From Otatea glauca (taxonomy: Eukaryota > Streptophyta > Magnoliopsida > Poales > Poaceae), in NCBI GenBank assembly GCA_036346275.1, contig CM070727.1, forward strand, positions 1,231,760-1,295,759: a stretch of 64,000 nucleotides of DNA, read 5' to 3'. Both the position numbers and the translations under genes were made by a program. The notes under the pieces were generated by a model. The model was not told where the DNA came from and made no database searches. It worked only from the letters and a program-made list of their open reading frames with translations. Positions 46,496-58,566 of this stretch are shown piece by piece (position 1 is the first letter of the stretch; each line of letters opens with the position of its first letter).

Positions 46496-46873
46496 GAATT
46501 TTTTTCTTTAATATTTAATTTTAATCTTTTTTTTTCAAAACTAATCGGCTATAAAAATAACAAAAATGGGTGCCCGTCGCCCGTACATGGGGCGATCGCC
46601 CCATGTACGGGCGATCGGTACGTGATATAACGGCTAATGTAACAGTCGAGCCGGCCTCAGCCACCTATCGCCCGGGAGTGGTGCGATATGTGGCTTTAAA
46701 ATTAAAAAAAAATCAACCGGTCGCCCCCATAATAGGCCGATTTCTTATTGCCGTCAGACGGCCGTTAGATTCGGCACTAATCGTCCGTATACGAACGACC
46801 GGTGCCTAGTTTTGCAATTTCTAAAACCTAACGCCTAGTTTTGAAAAAAAAAATATTAAAGAGAAAAAAATTC
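46496..46873. mobile_element. MULE-type MITE with a 38-bp perfect palindrome
   Basis: 378 bp with ends 'gaatttttttc' and complement, flanked by the 10-bp duplication 'taactcttaa' (46486-46495, 46874-46883). Unit A has the empty site at 15984-15998. The interior is rich in GATCG/CGATC and has a perfect palindrome at 46577-46614 centred on gcgatcgc. Confidence 0.8.
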
Positions 46874-47234
46874 TAACTCTTAACATGTAAATATTGGCCT
46901 CTAATATATATTCCGTATCAAACGTAAAGAGCTAATGAAAGAGTATACATAACCCATCGTTTTGTCGCATGGTGTATATATGACTTCATTTTCAAAAGAT
47001 TGGTACCGTTCAGTTATTGGTCTGCATGTAAATGATAGAGCGATGGAGACGCATACATACAAAACATACAAGGATCGTACACGGAAACAAACACATGCAT
47101 GAGTTAATCAATATGGTATTATTTTGACAACATACATAATCACATTCAGCATCTCTCGCGTTATACTTATTAATACTATTTTAATTATTATTTACGTTAT
47201 ACTATGCACTTGGCATGAATATTTGCCCCACTAT

Positions 47235-47400
47235 ATAGTATTCCTCCGATTACAAATAATTATCGTTTTGGACAATTTCTATTATAGTACTCAATTTAAA
47301 TATTTAAAAATATATTAACAATTAAAATTTTAAAGATTTGACTGCGTCTATACGCAAGACGACAACTATTTATGATCCGAGAGGGTGAGAGAGAGAGAGT
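47235..47400. mobile_element. MITE that supplies the 3' end of FAR copy B
   Basis: 'ctccgattacaaataattat' on the left and 'acaactatttatgatccgag' on the right are near inverted ends of the same MITE family seen at 20599 and 21362. The FAR copy B reading frame runs into it and ends at a TAG (47366-47368) within it. Confidence 0.65.
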
Positions 47401-50400
47401 ACATAACAAGAAGTGGCCATTTTTCCCGGGCGTACTTTAGAACAGCCGGGACGTGGGTACCGAAGAAATACGAGTGCCAATCTATACACATGGGATCAAG
47501 ATTAAATATGTAACCATCACTTTCGTCTGCCTTGGCTGCCATCCTCAACCTTGACAAGTTCGTGTCATCGAAGCTTCACATGCACAGGAAAAATACATTA
47601 ATCGAGAATAAACAACACTGAATCAACACACACTATGATTAATTCAGCATTAATTATTTGAGAATACAAGCAAAGATGAATCTAGCTCACCGTCCTTTGA
47701 AGAAGGCATATGGTGCATACAGTTTCACCAGGAGCGTTAAGAAGCTATACCTTCGGCTGACCTTATTGTAATACTGCGAAAACAGCCCACAAAATAACAG
47801 ATTGATTGCGCGCAGCATCTGTTCGTCAAGAGATATGTGACGGAAAACAAGAATTATCGATGCACTTCGTCATCTAAACATTAATATGCATGGGCATGCA
47901 TGATCATGTTTACTAATCAAACAGTAGGTACGTACCTCCAGTGGTAACCTGTACACCAGGATCAAATATGCAAGGAAGAGTGAAAATCTCTTGAACAAGT
48001 AGGGCCTTTTGTTTTGCAGAGGCCTCCCGTTCTCCAGTACACGTGGATTAATGGCGAAGTAATCCCAGCATGCATCCTCCATGACATTACCGGTCAATGG
48101 ATTTCGGAGTGCTGAGCTCGCGTGGTAAATGGATTGCGCCTTCTCATCCCAGTGAACGGCCATGGCTACCAGCATTGCATTCACCACCATGTCTGCCGGA
48201 ATCTATATATATATCAAGTACAAACACATGTAATTTAGTAATCAATTAGCTAGCTCTGTTACTTTGTCTATATCCTTAATCGCTACATGGGGTGTGGGTA
48301 TCATTCTGGATTACTCACCGCGTCGATTATGTCGCTGCGATCACCTATGAAACACGGGAACGCTTGCTCATCGTAGGCGACAATCAGAGCATCAATTGTC
48401 CTGAAAAGGAACACAGTGATCAATATATAGCAAAACTCAGTCGCTAGTGGTGATGTTCAGCTAGCAGGTAGCATGCATGCTAGCTTCCTAATTAATTTTA
48501 TAACATTGATTTACGACGTGCTACTGCTTCCGTTCTCTTGTATGCGTGCAGTCAACCTTTTAATTTCAATTAGGACTTTCATCATCGATACACATGTATT
48601 TTATTAATATTTTACTGGAAAAATAAGGTTCAAATATGGAGGCCATGTCAACGTCTAGAACGATATTTGGAAGGAAGATAACGGAGGGAGCAGTAAGTGT
48701 AGATCTTGAGCATGTACCTTGTTCCTTCGATCCATCCAGGAAATGGATCTTGATAAGTGCTGGTTACGATGCTGGGTCGGATGATGACGACAGGAAGGTC
48801 TCCCCTGTGCTGCCCAAGTAACATCTCCCCCATAGCTTTGGTAAATGCATATACGTTTGGCCATCCAAAATGGCAAGCCCTTAACAAATTAATTAAAAGC
48901 AAACTAATGTGTTATACATATATACCCCAAATCGATTTAGATGGCACAATCATATGACTGAGACCTTATTTATGACTGAGATAACCATGTTTACTTACTC
49001 TGTGTCGTAAAGAACTTATTTGGAGAAAACCATGTTCACAAATTAATTAACAGTAAACATGCATGATTATCTCCAAAGTCACTAACATGGCAAACCCATT
49101 CACAGGTTATCTAATCATCGTGTTATGCGGGTGTCATGTTTAGTTTTGAGTTTTGTAATCTATAAATATAGATATAGATATAGATATCTCCCCATGTTTT
49201 AAAAAAAAACTTCTCAACCAATTAATCGATTTAAAAATATCTCGTTGACTTTTCTTCAATATAACATATTTAAATTGATGAGACATCTCTTTTTTTTTAA
49301 AAAAAGGATATATACCTCTTTAAGCCCAGTTCTCTCATGGCTGTCTTCGCTGATTGTTCTGAGTTGCCACCATTAGCGGCCATGAGTTCAGCCTGGAGCT
49401 TGTCAACCAACAGTACCTCTGCTTCAATGTCCAAGTAGTAACCTTGCCTTAGCGTTTGACCATTCTGGAATGCTTTCTCCAGTAACAATCCTTCCTGGGT
49501 ACCAGCTACAAAAGCTAAAGAAAAAAAATTGCTCGTCGCAATTAATTAATATATTAGCAATGTAATTCATGTACAAGCACGTAACATTCCGGATGTGTAT
49601 ATACGATTTAAGCATACGTAACATACCAGTGGAAACATGAAGCAACATCTTCAGATTAGCACACTTGTTTGCAAACTCGCATGCATTTCTGGCTCCTAAC
49701 GCATTAGATGCCAAAGCAACATCGTACCTGTTCATGCAACCATTTTAATTCTTAGGACGTGCAAAATAAATAAATAAACGAGAATGCAGATGCAGGGGGA
49801 AGGGGATGCAGAGCCTGCTCTGCCTGTGTGTCTAATTAACAAAAAGAAAAAGAATGACACGGTAGCAGCCATATATATGTTGAACTGGAGTAATGGACAG
49901 AGAACGTAGCAAGCTATATATATGCTCGTGTACTTGCTAGGACAGTAGGTACTAGGCAGTAGTACTACGGCCGGAGTACATACTTTACCTTTCATAAAAT
50001 CTAGTTGTTGCAGCTCCATTGATGATAACATCGATCTCCTTGGACAAGGCGTCAACTTGGGAAATCTCGAGCCCGAGGTTGTCATACTTGATGTCTCCGG
50101 CCAAAGCAACTATCTTTTCTTTGATGAAATCCTGGAAACCAGTAGGTCCGAGTTTCTCTCGCAGGAGATTGAAGAGATCCTTCCCTATGACCTGCAGCAA
50201 ATTAAGAGAAAATTAATCCGCTGGTGCGTGGTGTAACTACCTATACCAGTATTCCCTCCGGTAGTAAATAGTTATCGTTTTGGACATTAATATGGTGCTA
50301 AAACACAACTTTGACCACTAATTTTTATTATAATATATTTATAAAACTCAATAAAATTATAATATTATGAAAGTACTTTTCGAGACAAATCTACACATAT

Positions 50401-50821
50401 GATTTTCATGTATCCAATTTAAATATTTAAAATGATATGAACAATTAAAGTTTCAAAATTTTGACTCGATCTATACTCAAAACATAACTATAACTAGCAA
50501 GCAAGATCACTCTACATCAGCATGCGCGTACCTCAGACAAAACACGCTGCTCTGCGGACGGCGCATCCGGCGCCCGCACGAGCAGGTAGATCTTCTTCAC
50601 ATCTGGCTGAATCCTCAGTATCTTCTCCACAAGCACTGCGCGCGCGCATGCACAATACAGCAGGAAGCACGAGATCGATCAGTATATATGTTAACGTTGT
50701 TGCCGAAGATAAGGAGACACGGTCCATATATAGCGTATTTACTTTTGCCAAGATACCCAGTGGAGCCGGTGATGAGGATGGTCTTGTCCCTGAAACACCC
50801 TGTTACTTCGCCGGCGTCCAT
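47366..50821 (-). CDS. FAR: Fatty acyl-CoA reductase, copy B (10 exons, 495 aa)
   Basis: Same gene structure as copy A. Exons: 50821-50743, 50635-50532, 50191-49989, 49727-49627, 49514-49316, 48879-48718, 48400-48319, 48202-47936, 47773-47691, 47573-47366. All splice sites are GT-AG and the frame is open for 1488 bases. The Rossmann motif GSTGYLGK and the active-site YAFTK are retained. Differences from copy A include D/Y, S/I, A/S and S/R in exon 3; L/V, V/A, K/N and E/A in exon 5; T/A and E/G in exon 6; and several in exon 10. The last 23 residues or so differ completely (KYAREKWPLLVMYSLSLTL...) because a MITE replaced the original stop region. Intron 3 is only 261 bp. It may be functional, but the altered tail and promoter make that less certain than for copy A. 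Confidence 0.88.
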
Positions 50822-50991
50822 GGCGATCGACCGAGCTGTAGCTAGCAATGGAGAAGCTAGCGGCGAGAACCTGAACGCGATTACTATATGTATTGTGGTG
50901 GCTAGGCCGTGTAAGTGTAGGTAACCGTAGCACCAACTCCAGTACTACAGTGGAGCGAGTGCACCAGCTAAGTAGATGACATCATGTACTA
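50822..50991 (-). promoter_or_regulatory. Proximal promoter / 5' leader of FAR copy B
   Basis: Nearly identical to the copy A leader for the first 60 bases. After 'caccagcta' it lacks the segment that gives TATTTAAT in copy A, and it has a small insertion ('gtaaccgta') near 50918. No other TATA-like sequence is obvious before the MITE at 50992. Confidence 0.4.
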
Positions 50992-51532
50992 CTCCCTCTC
51001 ATCATAAATAGTTACTCCCTCCGTTCATTTTTATAAGGCTTATTTTTTTAAATATCTTATTCACAAATATAAAGTTTGTAGGTAGATTTAATAAGGTATT
51101 TCCTTCTATACCCCTACTTATTCTCTCTTAATCATATGCATTTATTCATTACCACTCACACAAAGTATATCTTTCATCTTCCAAGACAATTAATTGAGGA
51201 GTATCTAAGTCATTTTCTCTCATACCTTTATCAATTTCAACGCAATCTTAATCCTTGTGCCAAGTCAAAATACGCCTTATAAAAATGAACAGAGAGAGTA
51301 TCATTTTAGATATAGGTGTAGTCAAACTTTAGTAACTTTGATGGATAATATCTTTTAAAATATTTAAGTCAAATACATGAAATCATACGTGTAGATTTAT
51401 CTAGAAAAATGCTTTCATAATATTATAACTTTATTGGTTTTTTGTAAATATATTATATTGAAAATTAGTTGTCAAAGTTGTGTTTTAAAAACCATATCGA
51501 TGTCCAAAACGACAACTATTTTGACCGGATGA
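50992..51532. mobile_element. MITE upstream of FAR copy B, carrying a nested MITE
   Basis: Homologous to 21362-21620 (same 'tcattttagatataggtgta' phrase) but split by the insertion at 51015-51298. Confidence 0.65.
51015..51298. mobile_element. Stowaway-like MITE, 284 bp
   Basis: Ends 'ctccctccgttcattttt' and complement 'aaaaatgaacagagagag', flanked by TA on each side (51013-51014, 51299-51300). The same site in unit A is empty ('aaatagtagttatcatttt'), so it inserted after the duplication. Confidence 0.85.
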
Positions 51533-51860
51533 AGTATGATGCGTGGGTGTATTTATAGAGAAGCTAGTTAATTAGCTACTCCATCCATTTATAAATACAT
51601 GTCATTCTCGCTTTTAAATTTTGTTCCTAAATATACAGTATCATTCTATAATTTTGAGGTGATTTTTTTACCATTTTTCACCTATAAACCTTTCCTTTAG
51701 CTATTTCAACATCAGTTATTATTATAGATAGAGCAAGACACCATCCAAAAATATAATAAAGAGGAGTAATACTGTGTTTTGTTGATGTACTTTAATGAAA
51801 ATATAAAAACCTAGAATAACATCTGTTCAGGTCCTTCAGGACCAAAGGGCATCTCAATTT

Positions 51861-51949
51861 GGTTGAGTTGCCTAAAGCTGTAATATATCTGCGTCATCGT
51901 TGAATGGTTGAGTTGCCTAAGCTGTAATATATCTGCGTCATCGTTGAAT
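51861..51949. repeat. 45-bp tandem duplication
   Basis: 'ggttgagttgcctaa' through 'gcgtcatcgttgaat' occurs twice in a row, with a one-base length difference. Unit A has a single copy near 21982-22036. Confidence 0.85.
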
Positions 51950-52009
51950 GAATGCATCCTCTCGGAAATGATATGGTTCTGTCCTAGCTAGGTTCAAATA
52001 TTAACTTTT

Positions 52010-55000
52010 CCAAGTTTTGATGATGCACTGTCTCTATGGTTGATCGATCTTAGTACTCTCTCTGTGTATATCGGCCGGAGAGCATGCCGGCCAGGTCACA
52101 ATCCATATTTATGCTCCACGCAAAGAAAATGACCTTTTTTAATTGTGCACTAATTCCTTGATACAGTGGGCTCACTTAATACTGCCTCTCTTTTTTTTTA
52201 CATGTTGTTTTAAATATCGATACGATTTTTAATACACATATTTCACTATTACTTCTTCTTATCCTATGTTAATAAAAGATATTAAAAACATAATTATATG
52301 AAATTAATTTTGATGATGAATATAGAGAAATTATTTCTATGTGATAAATCCAAATACTTTTGTGTATATTAACTGTCAAAGTTTTAAAAGGTTGATTGCA
52401 CGTATTCTAAAACGTCATCTAAAACAGAACAGAGAGTAGTGTTTAGTACTCCATTTACAAAAAAATATTGTTTTGTGCACGTGTAGTCAAACGTTTTAAA
52501 CTTTTCCAAGATTTGATGATGCACTGTCTCTATGGTTGATCGATCATCTATACCCTTTTATAATGCACCTAAGCATTCTTTTCTACGTCCACCCTAAATA
52601 ATGCACCCCATTAGAGATGGCCCAACCTTCATGCACCCAGCGAAACGTTCCCAGAAACTTGCCTTCATCAAAATTAACCTCTCAGATCTTTCCTCAGCTT
52701 TACTCACCCGCATCCGATGGCCATTGTTTAATGTGTCTAACTCATCCCTGTGGCCCACAACAGATCTCCCCCCACCTCCAGCATCATCTCAAGGAAAAGG
52801 AAACAAATATCCTGGAATTAACGAAAAGGAAACAAACGTTCTAGAAAAAGAAAAGACCATATATTACGTGCTGGGAAAAGGAAACCGAAAGACAGAGCAT
52901 TATACTAGTAGTACTCTGTATATCAGCCGGAGAGCATGCCGGGCCACTATCCATATTTATGTTCCTCGCAAAGCAAATTATCTGTTTTAATAGTGTACTA
53001 ATTCCTTGATACAGTGGGCTCACTTGATACTAACTCTCTTCTTTTTTTACTTATCGTTTTGGATAACGACACGATTTTTAATACACATTTAGCATTATTT
53101 CTTCAGACGAGTAAAGATTCAAATTTCATTTTTGGATAAAATCTCGGCTGGGATCGGATGACGAAATTTCGATGAAATCTTGGTATTTCGGACAAATTTC
53201 ATATGAAATTCAAAAACCAAAATTCAAATCCGGTCCGTTTGCTACCAAGAAATCCCGAAATTCGAGAGAAATCCCGAAATTTCGGCGTTTTTGCAACGGC
53301 AGAAAAGTGGGTCAAACGATGTCGAAATTTTTTGAATTTTTTTGGAGAGTCCTGACACATAGGTGATATTTCCATAAAAATTTCAGATAATTATGAAGTC
53401 TGTGGAATTTTTAAAAATTCAAACATTGCTACTGTCCTGATAAAATGTTGATTGACAATTTTGAACCGAATGCAAAATGGTTCAAACCACGTTATAAACA
53501 TTTGAATTTTTTTTGCATGGTTATGATGAATCTCTAATGTTTTCATAAAATTTTCAGATGATGATCAAACTTCATGAATTTTAAAAAAATCGAACAGTAC
53601 TACTGCCCTCTTAAAAGGCTTACCAGCAAACTTGAACAAAATGAAAAATTATCTAAACCACGTTAAAAACTTTTGAAATTTTTTTGGAGGGTAATGATGT
53701 AACATTAATGTTTCTTTAAAAAATTTAGATGATTATCATTCTCAAATAATTTTTAAAAATTCAGACCTTGTTACGTCCTGATAAAAGCCTGATGATCAAT
53801 ACATAGATTTTCTTTAGCAATAAAAAAGTTTAAATTTTTTTAAAATTTTGCAGAAGGTTGATAAGGAAGTTATTAATATCTCATAAAAATTTTGAATCAT
53901 GATCACACTCCAGTGAATTTATAAAATTCTTACAAGGCACAGTACCATTTATGTTCTTCTCTTTTTGATTTTTGAAATATAATATAACAAATGAAGTTCA
54001 ATGCTTATATAGATTTGATTGAACAAACATATAAAGTTTAATTTTAAAAAAAAATTATATAATGTTACTGAGGAAATTATTAATCTCTCACAAAAATTTT
54101 AGATCATAATCACACACAAGAAAATTTATAAAATTTTGACAATGTAACTGTCCCAATTATGTTCATTCTGTTTTTGATTTTTTAAGGATAACAAATGAAG
54201 TTAAATTATTTTAAAAAAATTATGTATGATACTAAAGTACCACAGATAGTACCATAAATTTTTCAGCTCATTATCAAGTTTGTAAAATTTTATAAAAAAC
54301 TGACAGTGTTTCTACCAAAATTTTAAAATATCTCAAAATTTTGGTTTTTCTGCAAATTTTCATAGGAGATGACTTTCCTAAGGGTTATTGGATCAAATCC
54401 GGCCCTAAAAGTTCAAAAACCGGCCAAAACATGAAATTTCGGCGAAATTTGCCCAAAAAAATGAAATTACTGTAGCAATTTAAAAAAATTTGCCTGCCCG
54501 GTAGTCTAGATTTCGTGGAGACCCGAAATCCAAAATTCGCCGAGATTTGGAACCCTGCAGACGAGGATCTCCTGCAACTTAAATAGTCCTCTGCGAACTG
54601 TTCGATCGAAAAACGATGATCCGGATCTTCTGAAGACACTGTGCCGATTTTTTGGCGTTGTTTTCTTGGAAGATCGAAACCATCATTTTACTTGTCATTT
54701 TGGATATCGACACGATTTTCAATACATACATTACAGCATTACTTCTCGAACGAGGATCGCCTGCAGTCTCACTACAACTTAAGCACTCCCCCACAGACCG
54801 TTCGATTGGACCGTCGTTTTTCGATCGGACAGTCTACGAGGACTACTTAAGTTGCAGTCCCACAGAACTGCAGGCGATCCTTGTCCTACTTCTTATACTA
54901 TGTTAGGAAAAGATATTAAAAATATAATGATATGAAATTACTTTTGATGACGAATCTAGTAAAATTATTTTCTATATGATAAATCCAAATACTTATGTGT

Positions 55001-55060
55001 GTATTAGCGGTCAAATATTTAAAAGGTTGATTGCACGCATTCTTAAACGACATATAAAAC
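52010..55060. repeat. Locally duplicated region in unit B
   Basis: 'tttgatgatgcactgtctct' occurs at about 52015 and 52513; 'gatacagtgggctcactt' at 52160 and 53009; the 'aaagatattaaaaa' segment at 52270 and 54908. This shows a partial second copy of the 52010-52460 stretch, later interrupted by the hAT at 53112-54557. 52545-52905 is extra sequence with a 129-codon frame but no recognised domain. Confidence 0.6.
53112..54557. mobile_element. Non-autonomous hAT-like element, 1446 bp, copy 1
   Basis: Flanked by a perfect 8-bp duplication 'cagacgag' (53104-53111, 54558-54565). It is related over its whole length to 58608-60053 and has the same length. AT-rich, without coding capacity; subterminal 'gaaatttcgg' motifs occur in both orientations. 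Confidence 0.85.
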
Positions 55061-55785
55061 AGAACAGAGGGCTTAGTGTGTACTACTAGTACTTCAATTA
55101 CAAAAGAATATTGTTTTGGGTACGTATAGTCAAATATTTTAAACTTTGGCTACCAATACCTTTTTCAACCGTTTAGATTGAACACATAGAAATGGTATGT
55201 ATAGATTTGCAATATTCAAAGCGACATTCTTTTACTGTTGAAGTTAGCATATCACAATTAATTAACAAGATAACACAATGTCATCAAATACAGTTAATAT
55301 GGACCTAGTTATCAGTACTAACCAACTGCTAATAATTGACTGTGAAAAGAACCAGATATATAATGACAAGAGAATATTAGAAATTGAAAAATAACATCTA
55401 AAAAGAGGCAGGGAGGTGGGGCTTGGAGCCCCAGATGTCGTTGATCTTCATAGGGTTATACAGTTAGTACTGAGTTAAGTATGTACTTTTACCTTACATT
55501 ACATTTATGGATAAACGATGGAGAGGTTAGGTTTCCGTTGGACGCGAGCCTTTTTCGCCGACTCGAGTGTTCTATGATATTATTTTAGGTATCGACATAA
55601 TCCTTAAAATATAATTTTGACCACTAATTTATATTACAATTATCTATAAAATCCAATAAAACTATAATATTATGATACTACTTTTCAAGGTAAACTTATA
55701 CATATAATTTTTACATATCTGGTCTAAATATTTAAATGATATTAATAATCAAAGTTTTAAAAGTTTGACTATAGGTACTCCGGCT

Positions 55786-56175
55786 TAGGGTTCACAAAAC
55801 CGAAGCCGCGAAAAACTGCAAAAACCAAAACCGTGAAAACCGCAAAAATTGCTCGAAAAACCGCTTGAAAACCGTCCGAAACCGAAGTGTTAAGAAATCA
55901 AAAAAATTGAAAAAAATAATCGAAAAAACGTTCGGTTTTCGCGGTTTTTCACGAAAAAAACAACCGACCAATTAAATGTTTCTAAAAAACGGTTTTAGAG
56001 CAATTTTTTGCGAAAACCGTAGTTTTTGAATGGTTTTCAACGCATAAATTTATTCAAGTTTTTTGAATTTTTTTTAAATTAGACCGATTTACCGAGCGGC
56101 TTTTAATCTCGAAACGACGCGGTACGGTCGAAAACTGCGAAAACCGAGCGGTTTTCGACTGTTTTGTTAACCCTG
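55786..56175. mobile_element. Non-autonomous hAT MITE, 390 bp
   Basis: Ends 'tagggttcac' and complement 'gttaaccctg', with 8-bp duplication 'ctccggct' (55778-55785, 56176-56183). Many 'aaaccg/cggttt' motifs are inside. Same family as 18886-19204. Confidence 0.85.
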
Positions 56176-56604
56176 CTCCGGCTGGTATTAATTCACCTAC
56201 GTATGCAAACACATTGAATTAAAACAAATTTAATTTTTTAGAAGAATCATTGAGTACTTCCTCGCGGAAATCAAATCAAACCATTTAATTGCCCGGCTGT
56301 CGACCTAATGGCCGCGTCAGTTCTGTATAGGTGGTTAACGCTTAACATCAATCCTATTCGGTTTTTGCTAGTCAACCATTGGAGGTTAATGCTTAAAATT
56401 GTTGGGACCGATCGATCGAAAGGTGAAAGGAACCCCCGAGTGCCCCTACCAAATACCAATTTCTGGTTCAAGGACTCAGTAGAAAAAAAAAGTGAATATA
56501 TACATTCCTATTTAAAAGTTGTATAAATATTAAAATATAAATAAAAGATAGATAATAATTATTTATCTCTTCGTTGGTTTTAAAATTCATAAATACCAAA
56601 TTAC

Positions 56605-57754
56605 AAGCGATGCACTGAAACCCTACTCAAGCAAGATGGTGCTCTCATATGGTATGAGATTCTTAAGCATAAGTAAGTAGAGTTCCATTTAACAGGCATA
56701 TCCAAATCAAACTTACGCGAACGCACATTCATTGTAATACAATAAATCTTAAATACTGCTACTCGTTGATTAGAATAATTTAAGTAAGATATTGCAGTGC
56801 GAAAAGGTTCAAAATACTTATCTAACCTTTTCAAACCAAATTTAACTATAAGATTAATAATATGGCAAGCACAACGCTGATGTAATAAGAAAGATTCATG
56901 GCAAAAGTATTTGCAGAAGCATTATTTAATGTTATTGCAAAAATCTTATCACTAAAACCAAAATCTTCCATAACTTTTACAATACAATCAGCAATATTTT
57001 CACCAGTATGTGCTACATCAATTAATTTGAATCCTATAATTCTCTTTTCTAGTTGCCAATCATCGTTTACATAATGAGCAACTACACTAAGCTAATCCTC
57101 TTTAACTCTACCCCTCCATATATCAGATGCCAAAGACACAGAAAAAGTACAGGTACTAAATTTTTCTTTTAGGTTATTACGACAATTATTATAATATTTA
57201 ATCAAATCTCTAATTGTTGTCTGTCTAGAAATTGCAGAAAACCTAAGATTATGAGCGGTTCTAGTATAGCTTTCAAACGCAGCTGACTAACCAAAGTTTA
57301 AAAGAAGATATTGAGAAGCGATTAAACGACAAAGAGATTCACGAGATACCTTAGGATTGTAGTCCCAGTTACGTACCATACTGTCGGGGTTGTACTGCAG
57401 CTGCATCTGTCTCAAAGCCATCCCCGCTTTTTTTCTACAGCTCTCAGCATGCCTCTTCAAGTGCCCCGTTTCACCTGAAGATTTTGCAGTTAATTTATGC
57501 TTACAATATTTACAAACGGCATACCTGCTCTGGATGTCGTTTGATGTCTCAAAAATCTACTCGAAATCTTACCAGACAATCGATGTACTGCGTCTTGTTC
57601 TTTTCGCCCCGGTGCTTGCCAACGCAATAGCAATTGTAGAGCCTGAGAATGGCACAGCTCCTGCATCTTCTTGGGCTTGATATGATGCAAGAAGCTTCTC
57701 GGGTGAAATACCGAAATCAGAAGCTGGGAACGACGAAAAATCCTTGGGCTCCAT
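56605..57754 (-). pseudogene. hAT transposase pseudogene with BED zinc finger
   Basis: N-terminus MEPKDFSSFPASDFG. Then a BED-type finger (CKYCKHKLTA..GETGHLKRHAESC) at about 57425-57520, followed by MQLQYNPDSMV. Further stretches (SLASDIWRG; AHYVNDDWQLEKRIIGFK) match the central region of Ac-like/RICESLEEPER-type hAT transposases. Several in-frame stops (near 57530, 57290 and 57090) and a frame change occur. The C-terminal dimerisation domain is missing. It cannot be active. Confidence 0.8.
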
Positions 57755-58251
57755 AAAGCAAACTACAAGAAATAATTACGTTATTAATACTAAAATATGA
57801 TTTAAAATACTAACAAAATGAAAAAATAAATCACCATTATCACCTTAATTTCTTGACAGAAGCTGAAAGCCGATTTCGGATTTTTGGATTTTTGACAAAA
57901 CTATTTTGAATTTTACCAAATTACCACCAAGAGTAAAAGAATTTCCACAAGAGAATAAGTAGAACAGAATGCAAGATTGCTGGTGTGGAAATAGGGCAAC
58001 CACCTATTTATAGGGAAAAAAATTCGGGATTTTTTTGAATTTTTTAAACCTCCAACAATTATAAAACGGTCATTTTTTAAACAGGCTAAATGAGTCATAA
58101 CCGTGCCGTGCCAGGCCCGATCGTAGTGCCGGTCTAAACACGGCACGGGCTAGTGGGCCATGCCGACACTGCCTATTTACGACTAGACCGTACCATGCTT
58201 AGATCAGATTAACAGTGTCGTGCTTTAGACCGACCCGTTTAGCCATCTCTG
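56643..58251 (-). mobile_element. Truncated hAT element
   Basis: Right end 'gacccgtttagccatctctg' matches the terminus style of 15294-15848. The 8-bp 'gatggtgc' occurs on both sides (56635-56642, 58252-58259); unit A has one 'gatggtgc' here (about 25569). The left terminal repeat is not recognisable. 57770-58251 is non-coding with 'ggcacgg' palindromic motifs. Confidence 0.7.
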
Positions 58252-58566
58252 GATGGTGCCACGAAGTGAGCGTTACAAGGATCGAGTACGTGGCTAGCTA
58301 GTTTCAGGTGGTCATTGTTTCCAACGTCGGGGTGGGGGGTTGGTGGCTCGGCCTGGCCTGTACCAGCCATAATTTACAATTATGCATTATGCGTATGATA
58401 GCACTGCAGATCGTGTGGAGGTTATGTTTGCACTATGCATTACTGCATGATGGTTATTAGTTGGTTGTTTGATTAATTGCACGAGGGAAAGTCGATATAC
58501 ACATCAGGTGGTTAGTTGCGCGCGAACGGCATCTTGTTGTCCCACACGGTAGAATCTTGTTTTGAG

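Noticed and set aside
52601..52990. 129-codon frame in unit B
   Set aside because: No recognisable domain and no counterpart in unit A. The sequence looks like inserted, low-complexity DNA.
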